Source of the DNA: an uncultured Collinsella sp.
GTDB lineage: Bacteria > Actinomycetota > Coriobacteriia > Coriobacteriales > Coriobacteriaceae
NCBI GenBank assembly: GCA_900751755.1
Contig: CAADSP010000106.1
Location: 1 to 23,735 of the forward strand
DNA: 23,735 nucleotides
Reading direction: 5' to 3'
The notes under the pieces were generated by a model. The model made no database searches. It was given only the letters and a program-made list of their open reading frames with translations, and was not told the DNA's origin. Position 1 is the first letter of the stretch; every line of letters begins with the position of its first letter. Positions 1 to 8,400 of the stretch are shown here, piece by piece. Both the position numbers and the translations under genes were made by a program.

Positions 1-60
1 CAGGTAAGATTGAAGGGCCTGACCCCGGAGGAGTACCGGAATCAGGCCCTTGCGGCCTAG
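1..60 (+). CDS. IS3-family transposase (orfB), C-terminal fragment
   Basis: Frame 1 is open from the first base and ends at TAG 58-60. The peptide QVRLKGLTPEEYRNQALAA is the typical extreme C-terminus of IS3-family OrfB integrase-type transposases, which end in a K-x-K/R-L-K-G-L/M-(S/T)-P-x-(E/Q)-Y-R signature after the DDE catalytic core. Only 19 residues are visible, so activity cannot be judged. The matching inverted repeat directly downstream supports the call. Confidence 0.75.
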   Translation, partial: QVRLKGLTPEEYRNQALAA

Positions 61-100
61 TCGCTATTTAGGGCGTCCAAGATTTGGGGCGCAGTTCACA
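1..100 (+). mobile_element. Right end of an IS3-family (IS150-like) insertion sequence
   Basis: The segment holds the last 19 codons of a transposase followed by a short non-coding tail and a terminal inverted repeat. Read on the minus strand from about position 100, the end is TGTGAACTGCGCCCC followed a few bases later by CTTGGAC. This matches the start of the partial element at the far right of the window (TGTGAACTGCCTCCC ... CTTGGAC). The exact boundary is either 98 or 100, because TG/CA dinucleotides occur at both. The rest of the element lies outside the window, so its length and target-site duplication cannot be read. Confidence 0.75.
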
Positions 101-156
101 AACGTGAGGCGGGCCGTTTTCGTTTGAGCAATCATGCAGCGACGTGATGGGGCAAA

Positions 157-1047
157 TTAATCCACGCGCTTGTCGCCCATAAAGAAGAGCGCCACCGTAC
201 CAGGTCCGGTATGCGAGCCAATCAGAGTACCGATGTCATTGATCTCAATCTTGCCTTTAAGCTGCGGAACCTGTTCCTCAATCAGCGCCGCGACCGCCTC
301 AGCATCCTCGCGGCACGCCGACTGCGACATGATGCACTTACCCGAATAATCTGCACCGTCCTGTACGTGTGCCATCATTGTCTTAGCCATCTCGGAAATC
401 GCGCGCTTCTTAGTGCGAATCTTCTCACGTGGCGACAGCTTACCTTCGCAATCGACCGTCATAAGCGGGCAAATCTTAAGCGCCGTGCCGATGATCGCGC
501 TCGCGGCCGAAATGCGACCGCCGCGCAGGTAGCTCGACAGATCGGTCGAGAAGAACCAGTGGTGTAGGTTGAGCTTGTGCTCCTCGATCCAGGCAGCCGT
601 CTCGTCGAGTGAAGCCCCGCTATCGCGCACATCGGCGGCATATTCCAACAACAGGCCAAAGCCCGAAGACGCCGCCAGCGAATCGATGACGCGCACCTTG
701 CCGCCCTCGGGATAGCGATCCGCAAGCATCTGCGCCGCGACGCAGGCCGATCCATACGTGCCCGAAATACCCGACGACAACGCCAGGTGCAGCACGTCTT
801 TACCCTCGGCAACAAACGGCTCCCAAAACTCCTCGTACTCACCCACGCTCACCTGAGACGTCTTGGGCATGGCGCCCGCGGCAATCTGGGCAAAAAACTC
901 GTCCGGCGTAATCGACTGATACAGATCGTCCGTATAGACAACATCGTCGATCTCGTAATGAAAACACACGACAGGGATATTGCGCGACGCAAAGAACTCA
1001 CGGGTTCGATCGGCGGCGGATTCACAGGTCAGGACAAAATCACTCAT
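157..1047 (-). CDS. DegV family fatty-acid-binding protein
   Basis: A cytosolic protein of 296 residues, the normal size for the DegV family. Characterised members (FakB type) bind a fatty acid in a buried pocket and present it to the kinase FakA for phosphorylation; no fakA is in the window, so the role here is inferred from family. Visible family motifs are the N-terminal phosphate-like loop region (TCESAADRT), TSQVSVGEY, the glycine/serine loop LSSGISGTYGSA and YLRGGRIS. The longest frame starts at 1065, but AAGGAG lies six bases before the ATG at 1047, giving MSDFVLTCESA, so that start is preferred. The gene is alone on its strand, its 3' end lies about 57 bases from an insertion sequence end, and no clear terminator is seen there. 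Confidence 0.9.
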   Translation of the reverse strand: MSDFVLTCESAADRTREFFASRNIPVVCFHYEIDDVVYTDDLYQSITPDEFFAQIAAGAMPKTSQVSVGEYEEFWEPFVAEGKDVLHLALSSGISGTYGSACVAAQMLADRYPEGGKVRVIDSLAASSGFGLLLEYAADVRDSGASLDETAAWIEEHKLNLHHWFFSTDLSSYLRGGRISAASAIIGTALKICPLMTVDCEGKLSPREKIRTKKRAISEMAKTMMAHVQDGADYSGKCIMSQSACREDAEAVAALIEEQVPQLKGKIEINDIGTLIGSHTGPGTVALFFMGDKRVD

Positions 1048-1310
1048 ATGAGGCTCCTTACTCATTGCTGCGCAAATTATCGGACAGTGAGCCTACATGC
1101 GGTACATATGTCCACTATTTACCAAATCGAACCAAAAATAGTGAACATCTTTACCACCATCGTCTCCACCGGCCCCACGCATAAATATCTGAGAAAACAC
1201 CCTCTGTCGTCTCCACCCAACCGCCATATCTACCTCAACTAAATCGATTTACCAAACCGTTCAGCCGACAATTCAGCCGCTGGCGCAAAATCGAAACAAA
1301 AGCGGCGCAT

Positions 1311-1340
1311 ACTGATAAACGTTTGACGCTGTTTATCAGT
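1311..1340. repeat. Perfect 10-bp inverted repeat, operator-like, upstream of fbp
   Basis: ACTGATAAAC at 1311-1320 is followed by a 10-base spacer and its exact reverse complement GTTTATCAGT at 1331-1340, 27 bases before the fbp start codon. The junction of the left arm with the spacer also forms AAACGTTT. It could be a repressor operator or, as RNA, a stem-loop in the leader. It is followed by only four T residues, so a strong terminator is unlikely. Confidence 0.6.
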
Positions 1341-1355
1341 TTTACCAACCATATC

Positions 1356-1363
1356 GGAAGGTG
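1356..1363 (+). promoter_or_regulatory. Ribosome-binding site of fbp
   Basis: GGAAGGTG lies a few bases before the ATG at 1368 and selects that codon over the upstream in-frame start near 1323. The product then begins MVAFDRNPQDFKYL, as expected for the family. Confidence 0.6.
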
Positions 1364-1367
1364 TTTC

Positions 1368-3284
1368 ATGGTCGCATTCGATCGCAACCCGCAAGACTTC
1401 AAGTATCTGCGCCTGCTGTCGAGACAGTTCCCCACCGAACAATCCGCATTTACCGAAATTATCAACCTCTCGGCAATCCTCAACCTACCCAAGGGCACCG
1501 AGCATTTTATGAGCGACGTGCATGGTGAGTACGAAGCCTTTATGCACATCCTCAACAACTGCTCGGGCGTCGTGCGCGAACATGTCGACGAGATCTTTGG
1601 CGACACGCTCTCCTTTGACGAAAAGGGCGAGCTGTGTACGCTCATCTACTACCCGCGCGAGAAGATCGACCTGGTCCGCAGCCGGCGCGAGGACTCGCCA
1701 ACCTGGTACAAGACGATGCTTGACCAGCTCATCATGGTCGCTCGCTCACTTTAAAGCCGCTACACGCGCTCCAAGGTGCGCAAGGCCATCCCGCGCGACT
1801 ACGCCTACATCATCGACGAGTTGTTGCACACGCACCCGGACGAGAACAACTATCGCGTGCGCTATCACGAGCGCATCGTGGAGTCCATCCTGGAGACCGC
1901 AAGCGCCGACGACTTTATCGAGTCGCTCGCCTCGCTCATCAAGCGGCTGGCCGTCGACCACCTGCACCTGGTGGGCGACATCTTCGACCGTGGCGGGGGC
2001 GCGGCCAAGATTATGGACCGCCTGCTCACCTACCATTCGCTCGACATTCAGTGGGGCAACCACGACCTGCTGTGGATGGGCGCTGCGGCCGGTGAGCCCG
2101 CCTGCATCGCCACGGTGCTGCGCAACAACCTGCGCTACGACAATTACGAGATCCTCGAGAACGATTACGGCATCTCGCTGCGTGAGCTTGTCGCCTTTGC
2201 CGATGCCACCTACACCGCCGGTGAGTCCATCACCCCGCTAATCAAGGCCATCAACGTGCTGCTCTTTAAGCTCGAGGGCCAGATTATCCAGCGCCACCCC
2301 GAGTTCGATATGACCGACCGCCTGTTACTCGACAAGATCGAACACGACAACGGCACGGTCACGCTCGCCGACGCCAGCGTATGGCCGCTCACGACCAACG
2401 ACTTCCCCACCGTCGACCCGGCGGACCCCTACACGCTCACGTCTCAGGAGCAGCACATCATCGACAAGCTCGTGTCAGAGTTTGTCACCGCCGATCACCT
2501 GCATCGCCATATCGATTTCCTCTATTCCCACGGCTCGATGTACAAGGTCGCCAACGGCAACCTGCTCTTCCACGGCTGCGTTCCGCTCAACGAAGACGGC
2601 ACCTTTAGCAGCATGAACTGCCTGGGCACCTGGCACGCTGGCCGCGATTATCTCGATTTTTGCGACCACATCGCCCGCCGCGCGTGGCGCGTGGGCGACC
2701 GCGATGCCCTCGACTGGATGTGGTACCTGTGGATTGGCTTCAATTCACCCGCCAGCGGACGCCTGGTGCGTACCTTTGAGCGCGCCTATATCGCCGATAA
2801 GAGCACCTGGGTCGAGCCGATGGACCCGTACTTTACGCTTACCAAGTCGCCCTCGGTCTGTGACGACATCATGCGCGAGTTTGGCGTCGCGCCCATGGCA
2901 TGTTCGCCGACCGGCCACATCATCAACGGCCACACGCCCGTTAAAACCACCAAGGGTGAGCAGCCCATCCGCGCCGAGGGCAAGCTGCTGGTCATCGATG
3001 GCGGCTTCTGCCGCGCTTACCATCCCAAGACGGGTATCGCCGGCTATACGCTCATCTCGAGCTCGCGCGGCTGCCGCCTCAAGTCGCACCGGGCCTTTAC
3101 GACGGTTGCCGAGGCACTCACGCGCAACGTGGACATCGAAAGCGAGACCAACCGTTTTGACCAAGCAGACCGTCGCCGCATGGTGAGCGACACCGATACT
3201 GGCGCCAAGATTCGCAGCCAGATCCAGGATCTGCGCCAGCTGCTCGATGCATATAGAAACGGTGCTATCGAGGAGCGCGTCTAG
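1368..3284 (+). pseudogene. fbp: Fructose-1,6-bisphosphatase class III, interrupted by an in-frame TAA stop
   Basis: Class III FBPases hydrolyse fructose-1,6-bisphosphate to fructose-6-phosphate in gluconeogenesis and belong to the metallophosphoesterase superfamily. The frame encodes 638 codons (Bacillus subtilis Fbp is about 670 residues) and keeps every recognisable motif: LNLPKGTEHFMSDVHGEYEAF (first metal motif, residues 49-54), VGDIFDRG (203-209), GNHD (230-233), FHGCVP, INGHTPVK and VIDGGF. Codon 129 (1752-1754) is TAA, lying where the family has a serine, immediately before SRYTRSKVRKAIP; the same frame continues without further damage to 3284. Termination would leave a 128-residue peptide with only the first metal motif. 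Re-initiation at GTG 1776 would give 502 residues lacking it, and no ribosome-binding site precedes that codon. A recent nonsense change, a sequencing error or stop readthrough all fit. Confidence 0.85.
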
Positions 3285-3362
3285 CCCCACCCGCGGGGAT
3301 TGGCTAAACTTGCTGAGTTTGTCATCCCCACGGCGTCCCCGCGCCACCCTAAGGCAGGTACC

Positions 3363-3758
3363 ATGCAAAAGCTCCTTGCGCAGATCATGAAATTTGGCAT
3401 CGTCGGTGTCATTGCCACGGTTATCGACTTTGGCATTATGAATCTGCTCCACTACGGTCTGGGCCTCAACATCCTAATCGCCAACACGAGCGGCTTTATC
3501 GTCTCACTCATCTTTAATTACGTCGCCAGCATGAAGTACGTGTTTGCGCACAAGGAAGGCATGAGCCGCCGCCGCGAGTTCATCATCTTTGTCGTGCTGT
3601 CCGTGATCGGTTTGGTGCTCAACGACGGCATCGTGCTGACACTCAACGCCGGCCTGGGACTCGAGGCTAATATCGCCAAGATTTGCGCCACCGCGCTTGT
3701 CATGGTCTACAACTTTGTGACCCGAAAGATCTTCCTGGAGGGCGACGAGACCAAGTAG
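3363..3758 (+). CDS. GtrA-like integral membrane protein (first of a tandem pair)
   Basis: A 131-residue protein with four predicted membrane segments, the layout and size of the GtrA/DPMS_TM family. Members are thought to help move polyprenyl-linked sugars across the membrane or assist glycosyltransferases, but the partner here is unknown. Family features are the N-terminal KFGIVGVIATVIDFG helix, NTSGFIVSLIFNYVASMKYVF, a cytosolic basic stretch (EGMSRRREF) and the C-terminal YNFVTRKIFLEG. The start is ATG 3363, preceded by AAGGCAGG; the frame stays open upstream to 3300 but that part is not conserved-looking. The gene follows fbp by 78 bases and has a paralogue downstream at 3978, sharing the motifs SMKYVF, EGMSR+REF, LSVIGL.LND and the C-terminal FLEG. 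Confidence 0.85.
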   Translation: MQKLLAQIMKFGIVGVIATVIDFGIMNLLHYGLGLNILIANTSGFIVSLIFNYVASMKYVFAHKEGMSRRREFIIFVVLSVIGLVLNDGIVLTLNAGLGLEANIAKICATALVMVYNFVTRKIFLEGDETK

Positions 3759-3782
3759 CTCGCAACCTTACAGCCTTACGAT

Positions 3783-3824
3783 GCCCACGGATGACGCGTG
3801 TCGAGCGCTGCGTTGTTCGTGGGC
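3783..3824 (+). terminator. Possible stem-loop terminator after first gtrA-like gene
   Basis: GCCCACG at 3783-3789 pairs exactly with CGTGGGC at 3818-3824, with an inner ACGC/GCGT pairing, and is followed by TTTGCTCATTT. The loop is large and the T-tract weak, so this may be a leaky terminator or simply a structured spacer between the paralogues. Confidence 0.35.
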
Positions 3825-3977
3825 TTTGCTCATTTACGGGAAGATTTGCAACGTTTGCGGATTACCTCTTGAATATTTGGCGAGTTCGTATAGTTCTTTC
3901 CAAAGACCTTACGTTTCCCATGCAAAAGCTCTAAAGTAACTCGTTGCTCGATTCATCAACGCATTGGATGTGATTAC

Positions 3978-4385
3978 GTGCGCAAGGCGCTGGCACAACC
4001 TCATACCAAGCAGTTCCTCAAGTTTGCCGTCGTGGGTCTTATCTCCTTTGGCATCGACTGGGGCATGCTCATTGCGCTCGTCGAGCTGTTCCACCTCGAC
4101 TTTTTGATGAGCACCACGGTTTCGTTTATCACGTCCGTCGTGGTCAACTACTGGCTCAGCATGAAGTACGTGTTCGACCATCGCGAGGGCATGAGCCGCA
4201 AGCGCGAGTTCACGATCTTCACCATCCTGTCGGTGATCGGCCTGGGCCTCAACGACCTGTACATGTTTGTGGGCGTCACGTTTTTGAGCATCGGCTACCA
4301 GGCCATGAAGGCCATCGCCACGTTCTTGGTCACCTGGTACAACTACTTCAGCCGCCGCTTCTTCCTCGAGGGCGCACGGTCGTAG
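3978..4385 (+). CDS. GtrA-like integral membrane protein (second of a tandem pair)
   Basis: A 135-residue paralogue of the gene ending at 3758, again with four hydrophobic helices. The motifs are FLKFAVVGLISFGIDWG in helix 1, NYWLSMKYVFDH, the basic loop EGMSRKREF, LSVIGLGLNDLYMF and the C-terminal YNYFSRRFFLEG. It probably acts with a polyprenyl-phosphate sugar pathway, like other GtrA proteins, but no glycosyltransferase neighbours it. The start is GTG 3978, since the only nearby upstream ATG (3968) is followed at once by a stop; the ribosome-binding site is weak (GGATGTG). About 220 bases separate the paralogues, enough for a separate promoter. A strong terminator follows directly. Confidence 0.82.
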   Translation: MRKALAQPHTKQFLKFAVVGLISFGIDWGMLIALVELFHLDFLMSTTVSFITSVVVNYWLSMKYVFDHREGMSRKREFTIFTILSVIGLGLNDLYMFVGVTFLSIGYQAMKAIATFLVTWYNYFSRRFFLEGARS

Positions 4386-4411
4386 TCGATTCACTATTTG
4401 CTTGAATGTAT

Positions 4412-4446
4412 AACCGGTTGGAATTCCCGTTCCAACCGGTTTTTTG
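4412..4446 (+). terminator. Rho-independent terminator after the gtrA-like pair
   Basis: A perfect 12-bp stem (AACCGGTTGGAA at 4412-4423 with TTCCAACCGGTT at 4430-4441) has a six-base loop and runs into a T-tract at 4440-4445. Confidence 0.92.
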
Positions 4447-4484
4447 TTTGCCGAGAGACCCGGCGACCCAGTCCCATTCGCATG

Positions 4485-4522
4485 AAAAACGGGCGGTCCG
4501 GATGTTGGTCCGAACCGCCCGT
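4485..4522 (-). terminator. Rho-independent terminator of the DUF4430 operon
   Basis: On the minus strand CGGGCGGTTCGGA pairs with TCCGGACCGCCCG, with one mismatch and a short loop, followed by TTTTT. It lies about 22 bases beyond the stop codon of the second DUF4430 gene and converges with the terminator at 4412-4446. Confidence 0.9.
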
Positions 4523-4544
4523 CTGGCGCGCTATGTCGAGGCCT

Positions 4545-5447
4545 CTAGCCCGTTACGTAATACCAAACGACGTTGTCACCATTGGAGAGAACGTAGTTAC
4601 TGCAGGCCGTCATGGGCGTTGTGCCGTTGACGGAGTACATCCAGCCGCTCGTGCCGCCGTACTGTTTCTCGGCCAAACCACCAATCGCGGAAACATACGT
4701 GCCGTACGACGAGCCGTGTGCGTTGACAGAAAGGCCTAGCGCGCACAGGGCATCGTAAACGGTAGCGCCTTCGTTAAAGGTAAAGGTGCCACCAGAGGAC
4801 ACAGGATTGCCCACAGCGCTCGATATGACCGAAACCGTCACCGTAACGTAGTTGGACTCCTGCGAGCCGCCCTGGCCGTCCGAGGAAGCGCTTCCGCCAT
4901 TAGAGGATGAGGCTCCATCAGACGACTGACCGCCGCCCGAAGAAGCACCGCCAGACACATTGGAAGTATCACCGGCTCCCGTATTTTGGGCAGCGGATTT
5001 ATCGCCAGACCTCTTGCTGTCCTGACCATCGGACTTCTTGCTATCCGAGCTTTTGTCCGATTCCTTGTTTGAAGACTCGGAATCGTCCTTGGCGTCGTTC
5101 GAGCCCTTGGACTCATCTTTTGCAGCATCCGAAGATTTGGAATCCTTGGAACTGGCCTCGCCCGAAGCGGTAGACGAGCCAGACCCATTGTCATCCTTGG
5201 AAACGACGCTCTCCCCCGTCACGGACTGAAAAATCCAATCAACGGACCAGGCGCCGCTCTCGGAGGGATGGACAAAGCCCAGCGAGACGACGATCAGAAT
5301 GGTGCACGCGGCAGTCAGAACGCCAAGGAGCGCTTTGTGCCGTGGGGCGGGCGCCGCCGAAGCGGCGCCCTTTTGCTTTGGATCATCGAGCTGGATAAAC
5401 GAGGAGTCGGGCTGTTGCCCGCTGGTCTCCTTGGGCTTATCGGGCAT
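4545..5447 (-). CDS. Membrane-anchored DUF4430 (transcobalamin-like C-terminal domain) protein
   Basis: A 300-residue protein. A cytosolic N-terminus of about 39 residues is followed by one membrane helix (about 40-59), a long Ser/Asp/Lys/Gly-rich spacer (about 75-195) and a C-terminal DUF4430 domain (about 197-300) with the family-type ending SGWMYSVNG ... LSNGDNVVWYYVTG. DUF4430 corresponds to the C-terminal beta-domain of animal intrinsic factor and transcobalamin, which caps bound cobalamin. A corrinoid-binding role outside the membrane is therefore inferred. The frame opens at GTG 5456, but AAGGGTG lies six bases before ATG 5447, which is preferred. That ATG overlaps the last 11 bases of the upstream gene, so translation is probably coupled. 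Both genes share the cobalamin riboswitch at 9361-9556 and the terminator at 4485. Confidence 0.85.
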   Translation of the reverse strand: MPDKPKETSGQQPDSSFIQLDDPKQKGAASAAPAPRHKALLGVLTAACTILIVVSLGFVHPSESGAWSVDWIFQSVTGESVVSKDDNGSGSSTASGEASSKDSKSSDAAKDESKGSNDAKDDSESSNKESDKSSDSKKSDGQDSKRSGDKSAAQNTGAGDTSNVSGGASSGGGQSSDGASSSNGGSASSDGQGGSQESNYVTVTVSVISSAVGNPVSSGGTFTFNEGATVYDALCALGLSVNAHGSSYGTYVSAIGGLAEKQYGGTSGWMYSVNGTTPMTACSNYVLSNGDNVVWYYVTG

Positions 5448-8400
5448 TACCGTCACCCTTGCCGCGCTTGGTCAGCACGAAGACGGCGATGAGCGCGAGG
5501 CCAATCACGCCGGCGGCGATGCCAACGATGGCGAGCGGATTGGTGCCAGTCTCCTGCTCGGCAGCACTAGAGGACTTCTTAGCAGTGGTCGTGGAAGCAG
5601 CACCCGTATCGGACTTGGAATCGGACTTCTTGTCGGACTTGCTGTCCTTCTTGTCAGACTTCTTGTCAGACTTCTTCTCGTCCTTCTTATCGGACTTATC
5701 GGAGTCCTTCTGGTCGGACTTGTTGTCCTTGGTCTCGGTCTTGGTCGACACCGTCGTCTTGGTCGTCGCCTTATGACCCGGGGCGACAGCGCCGCCCTTC
5801 GAGCCGGAGCCGGAACCCGTGCCAGTGCCAGCGCCAGTGCCGGAACCAGTACCGGTACCAGAACCGCCGCCGCCATTCGAACCAGCGCCGCCATTACCGC
5901 CAGGGTTAACGGCATTCTTGGTCCACTTGGCATACAGCGTCAGATCGGCCGTCACCGGCGTGCTAAAGTCATACGCCTGCGTGCAAGCCTCATCGGTATA
6001 CCAACCGCCGAAAGTGTAGCCATCGCGCGTCGGATCGGCCGGCTTGACCAGCTTGCCATCGGCCGTAGCAACAAACTTAGTGTCGCAAGCAGACCCGCCG
6101 TTGGAGTTAAAGGCAACCGTCCAAGACTCGACAGCTCCAAGTTTAAACAGCGTGCCCGAATCATTAATGTAGTAGAGATTGCCAGAAGCATCGGCAATGA
6201 CCGGAGAGTCACAGTACTGGTAATGGCCAGCCGCATCATAAATCTGCGTCGTCTCTGCATCGCCGAGCGTATAGCGATACACGCCACCACCAGCAGAGTA
6301 GTTGACGTAATCCTTGCTATCCGCGCTGTTAACGGTGAAGTACACATAGGTCTTGCCGCCCTGAACACTCACCAGCGGAGTAGCAGCAATACCGTTGAGG
6401 CCAGCCGGCAGCGCCTTGCCGTCGGCAGCAGCGACCATCGTGGTCTTACCCGTCTTCAGGTTATAGAGAACCAGAGCAGAGCCCGTAGCCGTCTGTCCGC
6501 CGACAATCAGATTGTCACCAGACACCGCAGGGGCGCTCAGATTATTCGTAAGGCCCAGATCAACCGTCTTCTGTTCACTCAGCACGCCCTTCGCCGAAAG
6601 CGAAATCACATGGAGCTTTCCGTCGTGCGTCATCTGATAGAAGGTCGAGCCATTGGACGGATCGGCAATGCAATCGGCATTTGCAACAGCGCCGAGCTTC
6701 ATTGTCGAAACGACATCGCCCGTCGTCTTATCAATGCACTTAAGCGTACCCGCGCTCGTAGGAACGATGGCATACTTATCCGTCAAAGCCGCACCAGTCC
6801 AGTAATAGCCCTCGGCAGGGTCGATGTTCTGCCAAGAAACTTCGCCCGTGGCAATCTTAATGCGCGCAAAGGAGCCGTTGCCGTAGGTCGCGTTGTAATT
6901 CTCGTCATACGAAATATCGACCGAGCCTACATAGACGTACTCGCCGTCGGAAACGACGGTGCAGGAGCTCTGCGTCAAGTCCGTCAAACCAGGCGTCAGC
7001 CACTTGCAGATCAGCTTGTCTGCAGTAATCGCCTGGACCGCACCGCCGTTGAGCGGAACGATGATAAGGCCATTGGTATAGATCGGACGAGAGGTATAGC
7101 TCACCTTGGAGGCAAGCGGCGCAGAGGCAACCTTTTTGCCCGTGGACGAATCGATCTTAATGAGCTCGTTCTCGGTCGCGATGTACACAAAGCCGTTAGC
7201 AATGACAGGTTCGCTGCAGTTGGCATACTGCTGACCAGACTCGGCCTTCCAATCGAAGGCCCACTTAAGACCGGCGGCCTGCGCAGGCGTCTTGGCATCC
7301 GTTACGGTCGAACCGTTGCCACTGTTGCCGTAGCCGGCCCACTCGGCATCCCAATCAGGAGTCGTCGCGCTCGGATCCACGACAATCTTGTCGGGATCGG
7401 GCATGGGCGAATTATCGGTGGTATAGGCAAGCGTGACCTTATCGCCGCTCTTGAGCGTAATCTGATTGGCGCAGAGTAAGGAGGGCTCTCCGTTGATATA
7501 CAGATGCCAATATTTATTGGTCGCAGCATCCCAACCATACGGCTTGTGATCGAACGGCGAAGTAATGGAATTCAGGAACCAGTACTCACCACTCTGGGAG
7601 CCGTTGTACGCAACGCCCTTGGCCTTCAGAACTGCCTCAATAAGGTTCTGGGCCGTGGAGCCTTCGGGCAGAGAAGCATTGCTTGCCGTGCCCCAACGCG
7701 TATTGTTCCCGTTGACATCGGGACCGATAACATCGGCGGATCCAAGCACCTGACCGGGGAGGGCATCGGCGTCAGCACCATACATAAAGGTGACGGCGTC
7801 ACCCTCCTGGAGCTTGTAGGCACCGGCGCCAACGTCGGCGAACTTGCCATTTACGTAGAAGCGCCAATAGCTCTTGGTCGCAGCATCCCAGCCATAGGAC
7901 TTACCATCAAACGGCGAAGTAATGCCGTTGAGGAACCAGCCCCAAGACGATTCGCCAGCATCGAGAGTAAGGCCGGTCTGCTCAAGGAGATCCTTGGCAG
8001 TAGAGCCTGCCTTGAGACTCGTCTGGCCCGTCGAAGCCCAAATCTGCTGCTTGCCGTCCTTGTCCTTACCAAGCACCTGAACGGAAGCATGAACGGAATC
8101 AGAGGGCAGCTGGTCGCCCCAGCCACCGTAGAACCACGTGACGGTATCGCCAACATGGATGGTGACATTGTCCGCCGTATAGTCACTCGACTTGCCGTTG
8201 ATGAACAGCTGCCAATAGGTCGAATAATCTTGGGGCGTACCCAGTTCAACACCGTTGTACTTAAGGCTCAGAATGAAGGAGCCCGCAGCAACGGCGTCGA
8301 TGCCATTCGCCTCAAGCGCGACCTTCGTAAGGTCAAGTGCGCTCGAGCCGGACGTCACCACATACTGCGCGTTATCGACCCAGGTCTGAGTCTTGCCCTG

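Larger units (their letters stand above)
1048..1367. other. Divergent intergenic region between degV-like gene and fbp
   Basis: These 320 bases separate the minus-strand DegV gene from the plus-strand fbp gene and must carry both promoters. They are AT-richer than the flanking genes. Visible structure: a near-palindromic GGTACATATGTCC around 1101-1113, two copies of TCGTCTCCACC about 47 bases apart, and the perfect inverted repeat at 1311-1340 listed separately. I could not assign convincing -35/-10 pairs. No coding potential was seen. Confidence 0.5.

Noticed and set aside
1522..2241. Programmed frameshift in fbp using the overlapping frame 1 open frame
   Set aside because: The homologous protein sequence resumes in the same frame after the TAA, so a frameshift is not needed; frame 1 is a codon-bias shadow.
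5590..5770. Repeated CTTGTCGGACTT-like units as a possible CRISPR or satellite
   Set aside because: They encode the Lys/Ser/Asp linker of the surface protein; spacing is irregular and there are no unique spacers.
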